From Methylobacterium dankookense (GTDB lineage Bacteria > Pseudomonadota > Alphaproteobacteria > Rhizobiales > Beijerinckiaceae): DNA of 52,580 bases. Numbering within the stretch: the first letter of the stretch is position 1; each line of letters starts with the position of its first letter. Shown here piece by piece: positions 6,809 through 14,398 of this stretch. The notes under the pieces are model-generated. The model was given only the letters and a program-made list of their open reading frames with translations. It ran no database searches and was not told the origin of the DNA. A program made the translations under genes and the position numbers. Where the stretch lies: contig NZ_CABFVH010000040.1 in the NCBI RefSeq assembly GCF_902141855.1, forward strand, positions 1 to 52,580, read 5' to 3'.

Positions 6809-7521
6809 CCGGCGACTTCGCCCTCTGGGTCTATCTCTCGCGCACGCCGCTGCTCTGGCTGACGGTGACGCTCGTCGCCTATCTCGTGGCCGACCGGATC
6901 TCGGCGGCCACCGGGCGCCACCCGGTGGCGAACCCGGTGCTGATCGCCATCGCGATCACCGCCAGCGTGCTGGCCTTCACCGAGACGCCCTATCCCACCT
7001 ATTTCGCGGGCGCCCAGTTCGTGCACTTCCTGCTCGGCCCGGCGACGGTGGTGCTGGCGCTGCCGCTCTACGAGCACCGCGCCACGGTGGTGCGGGCCTT
7101 CCTGCCGATGCTGGCGGCGCTCGCGGCCGGCTGCACGGCCGCCCTCGTCACCGCGATCGGCACCGCGCGGCTCCTCGGCATCCCGGAGCCGGTGATCGTC
7201 TCGCTGAGCCCGAAATCCGTGACCTCGGGCGTGGCCATGGGCATCTCGGAGGCGCTCGGCGGCGACCCGACGCTGACCGCCGTGCTGGTGATGACCACCG
7301 GCATCGTCGGGGCGATCCTCGTCACCCCGCTGATGCAGGTGATGGGCATCCGCGACATGCGCGCGCGCGGCTTCGCCGCCGGCCTCGCCGCCCACGGCGT
7401 CGGCACCGCCCGGGCCTTCCAGGTGAGCGAGGTGGCGGGCACCTTCGCGGGCATCGCGATGGGCCTCAACGCTTTCCTCACCGCCATCGTGGTGCCACTG
7501 GCCCTGCACCTGCTGTCCTAA
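6805..7521 (+). CDS. lrgB: LrgB/CidB family membrane protein
   Basis: A 238-residue integral membrane protein. The segments FLLGPATVVLALPLYEHR, LSPKSVTSGVAMGISEALGG and RGFAAGLAAHGVGTARAFQ are the signature regions of the LrgB/CidB family. It starts with ATGA overlapping the lrgA stop. With LrgA it forms the two-component membrane module implicated in control of autolysis or in pyruvate/glycolate-type uptake. The usual LytSR regulators are not adjacent. A GC-rich hairpin repeat lies directly after the stop codon. Confidence 0.9.
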   Translation: MTGDFALWVYLSRTPLLWLTVTLVAYLVADRISAATGRHPVANPVLIAIAITASVLAFTETPYPTYFAGAQFVHFLLGPATVVLALPLYEHRATVVRAFLPMLAALAAGCTAALVTAIGTARLLGIPEPVIVSLSPKSVTSGVAMGISEALGGDPTLTAVLVMTTGIVGAILVTPLMQVMGIRDMRARGFAAGLAAHGVGTARAFQVSEVAGTFAGIAMGLNAFLTAIVVPLALHLLS

Positions 7522-7526
7522 GAAGG

Positions 7527-7645
7527 TCTTGGGATCCCAAAGGGGTCACCCCTTTGGCGGGTCCAGGGCGGAGCCCTGGGGCTTTCGCCGGGGCGCTGCC
7601 CCGGCACCCCGCCAAAGGCCTGAGGCCTTTGGAAACCCGGGATCA
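7527..7645. repeat. GC-rich intergenic hairpin repeat, copy 1
   Basis: A block built of nested inverted repeats: AAAGGGGTCACCCCTTT, GGGCGGAGCCCTGGGGC, CGGGGCGCTGCCCCG and AAAGGCCTGAGGCCTTT. It lies between the convergent lrgB and FAD-oxidoreductase genes and overlaps the end of the latter. Related blocks sit at about 27255-27372 and 36511-36632, sharing the cores CGGAGCCCTG / CAGGGCTCCG and the (C/A)AAGGG..CCCTTT and GGGAT ends. It probably also terminates transcription from both sides. Confidence 0.7.
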
Positions 7646-8737
7646 GGCCTCCAGGCGGTCGGCGACGTCCTCGGCCAGGGAGAGGCTGGAGGTGAGGCCC
7701 GGGCTCTCGATGCCGAACAGGTGGACGAGGCCGGGCAGGCCGTGCTCGGCCGGGCCGTCGATCCGGAAATCGGCGGATCCGCCGCCGGGGCCGGTGAGCT
7801 TCGGCCGGATCCCGGCATAGTCGGGCACCAGGGCGCCGTCGGGCAGGGCCGGCCAGTAGCGGCGGATCGCGTCGTAGAACAGGGCGCCCCGGGCGGGGTC
7901 GACCCGGTAGTCGAGGCTGTCGATCCACTCCACGTCCGGCCCGAATCGCATGCGCCCGGCGAGATCCAGGGTGAGGTGGATGCCGAGCCCGCCATCGACG
8001 GGGGCCGGATAGATCAGGTGGCTGAAGGCCGGGCGGCCGGTGCAGCCGAAATAGTTGCCGCGGGCGAGGACGAGGGGCGGCACCCGCTCGGCCGGGTAGC
8101 CGTCGGTGGCGCGGGCGAGGTCCTGCGCCCCGAAGCTCGCCGCGTTCACCACGGCGTCGCAGGGAAAGGCGCCTGGGCTCGCGCCGCCGAACCGGGCGAG
8201 CCAGCGGCCGTCCGCCCGCGTCAGGCCCTCCACCGGCGTGTGCAGGGCGAGCATGCCGCCGCGATCCTCGATCTCGCCGAGGAGCGCCAGCATCAGGCCA
8301 TGGCTGTCGACGATGCCCGTCCGCGGCGAGAGCAGCGCGGCGGTGCAGGCGAGATTCGGCTCGAGCGCCCGCGCCTCGGCGCCCTCCATGAGGACGAGAT
8401 CCTCGACGCCGTTCGCCACGCCCTGGTCGCGGATCGCGGCGATCTTCCCCGCCTCCGCCTCGGTGGTCGCCACGATCAGCTTGCCGCAGGCGCGGTGGGC
8501 GACGCCGTGGCTCTCGCAGAAGGCGTAGAGCATCCGCCGCCCGGTCACGCAGTGGCGCGCCCGGAGGGAGCCGGCCGGATAGTACATGCCACCGTGGACG
8601 ACCTCGGAATTTCGGGCGGAGATCCCGGTGCCGAAGGCGTCGGCCGCGTCGGCCACCACGACTTCATGCCCGCGCGACGCGAGCGCCCGCCCGACCGCGA
8701 GACCGACCACGCCCGCGCCGACGACGAGAATCTCCAT
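7643..8737 (-). CDS. FAD-dependent oxidoreductase, LhgO-like
   Basis: A 364-residue flavoprotein of the DAO (D-amino-acid oxidase-like) family. The N-terminus MEILVVGAGVVGLAVGRALASRGHEVVV is a Rossmann GxGxxG FAD motif, ISARNSEVVHGGMYYP is the conserved second block of L-2-hydroxyglutarate/2-hydroxy-acid oxidases, and the C-terminal GLVHLFGIESPGLTSSLSLAE closes the FAD site. Closest recognised relatives are L-2-hydroxyglutarate oxidases (LhgO), which return L-2-hydroxyglutarate to 2-oxoglutarate with electron transfer to quinone. The substrate is inferred from family only. It is a single gene on the minus strand; its last bases overlap the intergenic repeat. Confidence 0.82.
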   Translation of the reverse strand: MEILVVGAGVVGLAVGRALASRGHEVVVADAADAFGTGISARNSEVVHGGMYYPAGSLRARHCVTGRRMLYAFCESHGVAHRACGKLIVATTEAEAGKIAAIRDQGVANGVEDLVLMEGAEARALEPNLACTAALLSPRTGIVDSHGLMLALLGEIEDRGGMLALHTPVEGLTRADGRWLARFGGASPGAFPCDAVVNAASFGAQDLARATDGYPAERVPPLVLARGNYFGCTGRPAFSHLIYPAPVDGGLGIHLTLDLAGRMRFGPDVEWIDSLDYRVDPARGALFYDAIRRYWPALPDGALVPDYAGIRPKLTGPGGGSADFRIDGPAEHGLPGLVHLFGIESPGLTSSLSLAEDVADRLEA

Positions 8738-9048
8738 CGCGACCGACCTATCCGTTCATCCTGATGTCTTCGCGGGCGCGCAAAGCCGTGAAATCCGCTT
8801 GTTCCTGCGAGAGGCGTGGCGCATTTTCAAGCGCGAATCGGCCCTGCCGGACGGTATAGCCGGACGGCTGTTCGGCCGTCCGCCGGCTCGCTTCGCGAGG
8901 CTGCTCGGAGGCGTCGCGTAGAGGGATTCTCTACACATTCGGCTCTTCAATCAGAGGTAGAAGAATTAGGCAGATTATGCTATTGTAAGATGCAATCGCA
9001 TACGGGCATTCCTGCCATGCGGGTGTCGTGACCTTTTGGGGGAAGTCG
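8738..9048. other. Intergenic region with inverted repeats, 311 bp
   Basis: No protein-like ORF is seen. CGGACGGC at 8861-8868 pairs with 8875-8882 (hairpin). From about 8930 the sequence becomes AT-richer up to the MucR-like start, as expected of a promoter region. The leftward promoter of the FAD oxidoreductase must also lie here. Confidence 0.5.
8918..8934. promoter_or_regulatory. Short palindrome upstream of MucR-like gene
   Basis: GTAGAG-GGATT-CTCTAC, 6-bp arms with a 5-bp spacer, about 115 bp before the MucR-like start at the edge of the AT-rich promoter region. It is a candidate operator, possibly for autoregulation; there is no direct evidence. Confidence 0.3.
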
Positions 9049-9453
9049 ATGCAGCCGGATCCCGACATCTTCGAGCTCGCCGCGAAAATCGTCGTCGCCT
9101 ACGTTGCGCATAACAGCGTCCCCTCGGGCCAGCTCCCCGACCTCGTGAGCACGGTGCATCAGTCGCTGCGCACCCTCGGCACCCCCGTGAAGGAGGAGCA
9201 GAAGAAGGCGACCGACGCCCAGATCCGCGCATCGATCCGCCCCGACAGCATCATCAGCTTCGAGGACGGCAAGCCCTACAAGGCGCTTCGCCGGCACCTG
9301 ACCCTGCGCGGCCTGACCCCGGAGGCCTACCGGGCGAAGTGGGGCCTGCCGATCGACTACCCCCTGGTCTGCGCGACCTACAGCGCCGAGCGCTCGCGGA
9401 TCTCCCGCGCGATCGGCCTCGGGCAGAAGCTGCGCAGCGTCACGACCGAGTAG
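9049..9453 (+). CDS. MucR/Ros family regulator lacking zinc ligands
   Basis: A 134-residue protein. The N-terminal FELAAKIVVAYVAHNSVPSGQLPDLVSTVHQSL is the oligomerisation region of MucR/Ros proteins; the C-terminal EDGKPYKALRRHL, then RGLTPEAYRAKWGLPIDYPLV and YSAERSRISRAIGLGQ, are the Ros zinc-finger fold. The usual Cys before EDGK is Ser, and the second His after RHL (normally RHLATH) is absent, so only one obvious ligand remains. Zinc-less Ros homologues are known in Mesorhizobium. MucR proteins regulate exopolysaccharide, motility and cell-cycle genes by binding AT-rich DNA. The ATG at 9049, preceded by GGGGGAAG, is preferred to a GTG at 9028. Confidence 0.82.
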   Translation: MQPDPDIFELAAKIVVAYVAHNSVPSGQLPDLVSTVHQSLRTLGTPVKEEQKKATDAQIRASIRPDSIISFEDGKPYKALRRHLTLRGLTPEAYRAKWGLPIDYPLVCATYSAERSRISRAIGLGQKLRSVTTE

Positions 9454-9506
9454 CCGCGCCGGCCGCAGGTCCCGCGGCGAGAGCATTCTCCGCGGGCGTG
9501 GTTGCC

Positions 9507-9538
9507 GGTTCCGCGAAAGACAATGCTTTCGCGGAACC
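9507..9538. terminator. Strong hairpin between convergent genes
   Basis: GGTTCCGCGAAAG at 9507-9519 and its perfect complement at 9526-9538 with the 6-nt loop ACAATG. It sits between the stops of the MucR-like gene (9453) and the HlyD-like gene (9553), so it can act as a bidirectional terminator. No long T-run follows; it may instead be one of the mobile hairpin repeats of this genome. Confidence 0.5.
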
Positions 9539-9552
9539 TGCGGCGCCTGATC

Positions 9553-11106
9553 TTACCGCTCGTGCCCGGCGCTGGAGGTGGTCTCCCGGATCGGCGTGAG
9601 GACGTAGTCGATCACCCGGCGGTTGCCGGTGTGGATCTCGGCCTGCACCGTCATGCCCGGCGTCAGCACCACCGGCTTGCCCTCCGAGACGATGTCGTTC
9701 TGCATCACCTCGATCGTCACCGGGAAGACCAGGTTCTGCGTCCGCGGCGTGCCGATCACCCCGCCCGTCCCCTGGCTGCGCGCCACCGAGAGCGCGTCCG
9801 TCGAGCCGCTCGCATCCCGCTCGTCGATCGCGTCGCGCGAGACCCGCACCACCCGGCCCTCGGCGGTGCCGTAGCGGGTGAAGGGGAAGGAATCGACCTT
9901 CACCGTCACCGCCTGGCCGGGCGAGATGAAGCCGATATCCTTGTTGAGCACCAGCGCCTCGATCTCGACCGTGCCGTCGTTGGGCACCAGCACCAGCAGC
10001 GGCTGGCCGGGGGTGACCACCTGGCCCACCGTGGTGACGGCGAGCTGCTGCACCGTGCCGTCGATCGGCGCGCGCAGCTGCATCCGCTCGCGGCGCATGC
10101 GCGCCTTCACCACGTCCTGGCGCAGGGCGTCGACCTTCTGCGCCGTCTCGGTCAGGGCCTGGGCCTGCTTCGCGATGGTCTCGCTGGTGAGCTGCTCGAT
10201 GCGCCGCTGCAGCGATTCCGCCGCCGCCCGCGCCTCGACGAGCTGGCCCCGGTCGTAGGCGAGTTCCGCCGAGACCTGCTCGACCTGCTGCAGGGCGTCG
10301 ATCACCGCCGCGCGCGTGCCGGCGGAGCGCGCCACCAGGGTCTCGCGCATGTCGGCGCGCTCGCGCAGCACCGCCTTCAGGCGCTCGCGGGCCTCGATGC
10401 TTCCGGTGAAGCGCTCCTCCTGCGCCTTCTTCTCGCCGAGCTGCGATTCGAGGGCGGCCCGGGTCGCGTAGTGCTGGTTGAGCTCGCTCGTCATCGCCGC
10501 GCTCTCGCGCAGGCGGACGGCCTTCGCCGTGTTCGGCGCGTAGTCCGGCTCGCCGTCCTTGCGGTCCGCCCGGATCGCGTCGATCGTGGCGACGCGCCGG
10601 GCGATCTGCGCCGTGAGCGCGTCGAGGTCGCTCTCGCGGGCGGTGAGGTCGGCCGCCTGCTCGGTGGCGTCGAGGTCGACGAGGAGGTCGCCCGCCTTGA
10701 CGCGGTCGCCGTTGCGGACGCTGACCGCCTGGACCTTGCTGGTCTCGAAGGGCTGCAGCACCTTCGAGCGCCCGGAGGGCTGCACCCGGCCCGAGGCCAC
10801 GGCGAAGATGTCGAGGCTGGCGAGCACGCTCCAGAGCAGCGCGCAGGCGAACATCGCGCAGATCGTCCAGGTGAAGACCGTGGCCAGCGGCGAGGCCGGC
10901 GTCTCGAGGATCTCGAGATGCGCGGGCAGGAACTCCTGGTCCTCGCGGGTGTCGGCCATGGTGCGCACCCGGGCCGAGAGGGCGCGGGGCGAGAGGTCGC
11001 GCGGCCGGATCGCCGGCAGGCGGGCGGCGAGGCGGTCGACGGCGCGGCCGGCGCGGGGCGCCGCCGGGACCGGAACCGGGGCCGGGACGTTCGGCTGGGC
11101 GCTCAT
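9553..11106 (-). CDS. Type I secretion membrane fusion protein (HlyD family)
   Basis: A 517-residue periplasmic adaptor. After a Pro/Ala-rich cytoplasmic N-terminus comes one membrane helix (TVFTWTICAMFACALLWSVLASL, about residues 75-97), then a half-lipoyl motif (SGRVQPSGRSKVLQPFETSKVQAVSVRNGDRVKAGDLL), a long coiled coil (about 150-330) and a beta-barrel region ending DYVLTPIRE. In type I secretion it links the inner-membrane ABC exporter to an outer-membrane TolC channel. Its ATG overlaps the ABC stop (ATGA), so the two are translationally coupled. No TolC or RTX cargo gene is visible nearby. Confidence 0.92.
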   Translation of the reverse strand: MSAQPNVPAPVPVPAAPRAGRAVDRLAARLPAIRPRDLSPRALSARVRTMADTREDQEFLPAHLEILETPASPLATVFTWTICAMFACALLWSVLASLDIFAVASGRVQPSGRSKVLQPFETSKVQAVSVRNGDRVKAGDLLVDLDATEQAADLTARESDLDALTAQIARRVATIDAIRADRKDGEPDYAPNTAKAVRLRESAAMTSELNQHYATRAALESQLGEKKAQEERFTGSIEARERLKAVLRERADMRETLVARSAGTRAAVIDALQQVEQVSAELAYDRGQLVEARAAAESLQRRIEQLTSETIAKQAQALTETAQKVDALRQDVVKARMRRERMQLRAPIDGTVQQLAVTTVGQVVTPGQPLLVLVPNDGTVEIEALVLNKDIGFISPGQAVTVKVDSFPFTRYGTAEGRVVRVSRDAIDERDASGSTDALSVARSQGTGGVIGTPRTQNLVFPVTIEVMQNDIVSEGKPVVLTPGMTVQAEIHTGNRRVIDYVLTPIRETTSSAGHER

Positions 11107-13385
11107 GCGGCGGCTCCCTGCTCGGAATGGTAGGATTGGAGGTGCCAGAGGCGGCCGTAGAGGCTGTCGGGCCGGGTCACGAGCTCGCGGTGCGCGCCAT
11201 CCTCGACGATGCGGCCGTCCTGCATGGCGATGATGCGGTCGCAGCCCCGCACCGCGGCGAGGCGGTGGGCGATGACGACCACGGTGCGGCCCTGCACGAT
11301 CAGCTTCATGTTCTCCTGGATGATGCGCTCGCTCTCGTAGTCGAGGGCCGAGGTCGCCTCGTCGAGGATCAGGATGCGGGGATTGGTGGCGAGCGCCCGC
11401 GCGATGGCGAGGCGCTGGCGCTGGCCGCCCGACAGGTTGGCGCCGCGCTCCTCGATCATCGTGTCGTAGCCGCGCGGCATGCGGTTGATGAACTCGTCCG
11501 CGCCCGCCAGCCGCGCCACCTGGATCACCTGGGCCCGGGTCAGGCTCGGATTGGCCAGCGCGATGTTCTCGTGCACGGTCTTGTTGAAGAGCAGGTTCTC
11601 CTGGAGCACCACGCCGATCTGCCGCCGCAGCCAGGCCGGATCGACCTGGGCGATGTCGATGCCGTCGACCAGGACCTGGCCCTTCTCGGGCAGGTAGAGC
11701 CGCTGCAGGAGCTTGGTCAGGGTCGACTTGCCCGAGCCCGAGGGCCCGACGATGCCGATCACCTGGCCGGCGGGGATGTCGAGCGAGACGTCGCGCAGCA
11801 CCTCGGGCGCGCCCGGCTGGTAGCGGAACACGGCGTTGCGCACGGTGATCTGGCCCTTGGCCGGGGGCAGGTGGGCCTGGGCCATGGAGCGGGTCTCGAC
11901 GGGAGCGTTGAGCACGTCGCCGAGGCGCTCGATCGAGACCTTCACCTGCTGGAAGTTCTGCCAGAGCTGGCTGAGGCGCAGGATCGGCTGGGTGACCTGG
12001 CCCATGATCATGTTGAAGGCGATCAGGCTGCCGACGGTCATCTCGCCGCCCATCACCGCGTAGGCGCCGAAGAACAGCACCAGGGCCGTGGTGACGGCGT
12101 TGATGTACTGGATCGCGTTCTGGCCGAGGCTGCCGAGCAGGCCGGTGACGAAGCTGGTCTTCACGTAGGCCGCGAGCCGCTCCTCCCACTGCACGCGCAA
12201 GGTGGGCTCCACCGCCATCGCCTTGACGGTGTGGATGCCGACGATCGACTCGATCAGGAACTGGTTGGACAGGGCCGAGCGGCTGAACTGCTCGAGGGTC
12301 TTCTCGCGCAGGATCGGGCGCAGCAGCACCGCGACCATCACGTAGCAGGGGATGGACAGGGCGACGATGGTGCCGAGCACCGGCGAGTAGAAGAACAGGA
12401 TCGCGATGAAGAGCAGCGTGAAGGGCACGTCGATGGCGGCGGTGAGCGCTTGGCCGGTGAGGAAGTTGCGCACCTGCTCCAGCTCGCGCACGCGCGCCAC
12501 GGTCTGGCCGGCGGCGCGGGTCTCGAAATAGCCGAGCGGCAGGCGCATCAGGTGGTCGAACAGGCGCGCGCCGAGCTCGACGTCGATGCGGCTCGTCGTG
12601 TGGGTGAGGATGTACTGCCGCAGGTATTGCAGCACGACGTTGAACAGGCCGAGCACGAGCAGGCCGACCACGACCAGGGTGAGGGTGGCGTAGCCCTTGT
12701 GGACCAGCACCTTGTCGATGACGATCTGGAAGAAGACCGGCGTGATCAGCGCGCAGAGCTGGATGAACAGCGAGGCGACCAGGACCGTGGCCAGCGGCCG
12801 ACGGTAGCGCCAGATCGACGGCATGAACCAGGTCAGGCCGAAATCGGCCACGACCTTGGCGATGCTGGCGCGGCGGGTGACGAGGATGACGGTGCCGGTC
12901 CAGCGCGCGGTCACCGCATCGGGGGCGAGATGCTCGGCGGTGCGGGCGGCGGGATCGATGATGCGCCAGGTGCCGTCCTCGAGCCGTCGGCCGAGCAGGC
13001 GGTAGCTGCCGTCGTCGTACTGGAGGATGGCGGGCGTGGGCACGCTCTCCAGGCGCTGCGGCTTCTGGCCTTCCAGAAGGCGCACCTTGAGGCCGACCGA
13101 CTTGGCGCCGCGCACGAGGTCGATCGCCGTGGCCGGGCCCGCGCCGATGCCGAGCTCGTGCCGGATCTGGCCGGCCTCGCACGGAACCTGATGGAACGAG
13201 GCGACGAGGACGAGGGCGCTCAGGCCCGAATCGACGCGGGCCTGTGCTCCGGCCGCGGCTGCGCCGGCCTGACCCGCGCTGCCCTGATGCGTGCTTCCCT
13301 GGCCTGCGCCGGCCTGCGCGGTGGCCTGTATCCGCGGGGCCGGCGCCCCGTCCTGCTCGGCCCTGGCGGCCGCTTCTGCAAACAT
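11103..13385 (-). CDS. Type I secretion ABC exporter (HlyB-like, peptidase-like domain)
   Basis: A 760-residue ABC half-transporter. An Ala/Gln-rich lead of about 50 residues is followed by a C39-like domain without the catalytic cysteine (ALVLVASFHQVPCEAGQIRHELG; the ensuing TWRIIDPA fits the family), as in HlyB-type exporters of RTX proteins. Next are six membrane helices (about 200-480) and an ATPase with Walker A GPSGSGKST, signature LSGGQRQR, Walker B ILILDEATSALD and the switch His in VIAHRL. It exports unfolded C-terminally tagged proteins directly to the outside. It is followed by its HlyD partner with a four-base overlap. Confidence 0.93.
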   Translation of the reverse strand: MFAEAAARAEQDGAPAPRIQATAQAGAGQGSTHQGSAGQAGAAAAGAQARVDSGLSALVLVASFHQVPCEAGQIRHELGIGAGPATAIDLVRGAKSVGLKVRLLEGQKPQRLESVPTPAILQYDDGSYRLLGRRLEDGTWRIIDPAARTAEHLAPDAVTARWTGTVILVTRRASIAKVVADFGLTWFMPSIWRYRRPLATVLVASLFIQLCALITPVFFQIVIDKVLVHKGYATLTLVVVGLLVLGLFNVVLQYLRQYILTHTTSRIDVELGARLFDHLMRLPLGYFETRAAGQTVARVRELEQVRNFLTGQALTAAIDVPFTLLFIAILFFYSPVLGTIVALSIPCYVMVAVLLRPILREKTLEQFSRSALSNQFLIESIVGIHTVKAMAVEPTLRVQWEERLAAYVKTSFVTGLLGSLGQNAIQYINAVTTALVLFFGAYAVMGGEMTVGSLIAFNMIMGQVTQPILRLSQLWQNFQQVKVSIERLGDVLNAPVETRSMAQAHLPPAKGQITVRNAVFRYQPGAPEVLRDVSLDIPAGQVIGIVGPSGSGKSTLTKLLQRLYLPEKGQVLVDGIDIAQVDPAWLRRQIGVVLQENLLFNKTVHENIALANPSLTRAQVIQVARLAGADEFINRMPRGYDTMIEERGANLSGGQRQRLAIARALATNPRILILDEATSALDYESERIIQENMKLIVQGRTVVVIAHRLAAVRGCDRIIAMQDGRIVEDGAHRELVTRPDSLYGRLWHLQSYHSEQGAAA

Positions 13386-13907
13386 GCACGTCTCCCGGCA
13401 CCCCGCCCACGACGCCGCACCGCGACGCCGCGAGCCGGTGCTGCTTGGCCGCTGCGGCGGCCGGCAATTCCGATCACGGTCATGATGGGCCGGCCCCGAT
13501 TGCCGCCCGTCAGCCGGCTGCTTCCTTCAGAATTGCGGCAGCACCAAGCCGTCTCGATCGCGACTATCCAATCTGTGATCCGAGATGGGAGCGTTGTCCG
13601 TCTGTCACCTCGCCGGATCGACGGCGGAAGAACAATACAACGATGATCTGGAGCAGAGCGGATTGCTCGGCCGGCAGGCAGCGACAGGGCCGATTGCCGA
13701 AAAATAGGGCGAAGGAAGATTTGCCGGCTGGCCCGATCGGCTCTCGGAAAGGTCCGTAAAATAAGATTAAATGCGGGGCACTAGACCGGAGACTAAGACG
13801 TCTTCACTAGGCGCGACGCCGGCGCGTCGCGATCATGCGTCGGCGCGGATCATCCATTCTTCTCTGGCATCGAGGCCGAAGCGGTGGCGCGGGCCGGGGC
13901 GTGGACC
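13386..13907. other. Intergenic region, 522 bp
   Basis: No convincing gene. It must hold the leftward promoter of the ABC exporter operon. An AT-rich patch at about 13755-13775 is the only strong composition change. CGCGACG at 13812-13818 pairs with 13825-13831 downstream of the response-regulator stop and could form a weak terminator hairpin; no T-run follows. Confidence 0.4.
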
Positions 13908-14336
13908 TCAGCGGGGCGCCGGACTGAACCCGTCCGGGCAGGGCGGCGGGACGTTCCCGGAGCGACGGCAGGCCACGTAATCGAGGGTGCGCGCCACCAC
14001 CCGCTCGGAATAGGGCTTGGCGATCACCCCCACCGCGCCGGCGAAGTCGTCCGGGATGCGCTTGGCGTTGGCGGTCATGAACACGACCGTGGTGCGCGGA
14101 TCGGCGCTCAGCGCCCGGGCGACCTCGACGCCGGTCGGGCCGTCGATCAGGTGCACGTCCACCAGGGCGACGTCGGGCGCCGTCGAGCGGGCGAGCGCGA
14201 TCGCCTCCTTGGAACTCCCGGCGACGCCCACCGTGACGTGGCCGAGATCGTCGAGAAGGCATTCGAGTTCCAGGGCGATCAGCGCCTCGTCCTCGACCAC
14301 GAGAACGCGCAGGGCCGGCCCCGGGTCATGCATCAT
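13908..14336 (-). CDS. Single-domain response regulator (CheY-like)
   Basis: A 142-residue receiver domain: acidic pair in LVVEDEAL (about residues 15-17), phospho-acceptor Asp60 in VALVDVHL, conserved Thr in VFMTANA and Lys in VIAKPYS. After the domain only a short Pro-rich tail (NVPPPCPDGFSPAP) follows, so there is no DNA-binding or enzymatic output. It lies 62 nt downstream of a LOV histidine kinase on the same strand and is its likely partner. In HWE/HisKA_2 systems such regulators often act as phosphate sinks or feed other kinases such as those of the PhyR-EcfG stress pathway. Two adjacent ATG codons (14336, 14333) could both serve as start. Confidence 0.88.
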   Translation of the reverse strand: MMHDPGPALRVLVVEDEALIALELECLLDDLGHVTVGVAGSSKEAIALARSTAPDVALVDVHLIDGPTGVEVARALSADPRTTVVFMTANAKRIPDDFAGAVGVIAKPYSERVVARTLDYVACRRSGNVPPPCPDGFSPAPR

Positions 14337-14398
14337 GGCTCGTCACGCGGCGTATCCTCCCGATTACAACTCTTAGTTGCGGCATCTGGCGGCGAAGC

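Noticed and set aside
5927..7521. A tellurite-resistance (ter) gene cluster
   Set aside because: Only a TerB-like gene is present; TerC, TerD, TerZ and TerY types are absent, and the neighbours are lrgA and lrgB.
7527..7645. CRISPR-like repeat array
   Set aside because: The repeats are nested inverted hairpins, not direct repeats with unique spacers, and no cas genes are nearby. No CRISPR array was seen anywhere in the window.
9502..11133. Plus-strand open frames opposite the secretion operon
   Set aside because: Asp/Arg/His-rich low-information translations typical of antisense GC-rich DNA; no start context and no family resemblance.
9553..13467. Single 1304-codon open frame suggesting an ABC-HlyD fusion
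   Set aside because: Only its last 517 codons are protein-like (HlyD). The earlier part is the wrong frame of the ABC exporter, which has its own correct frame ending with an ATGA overlap.
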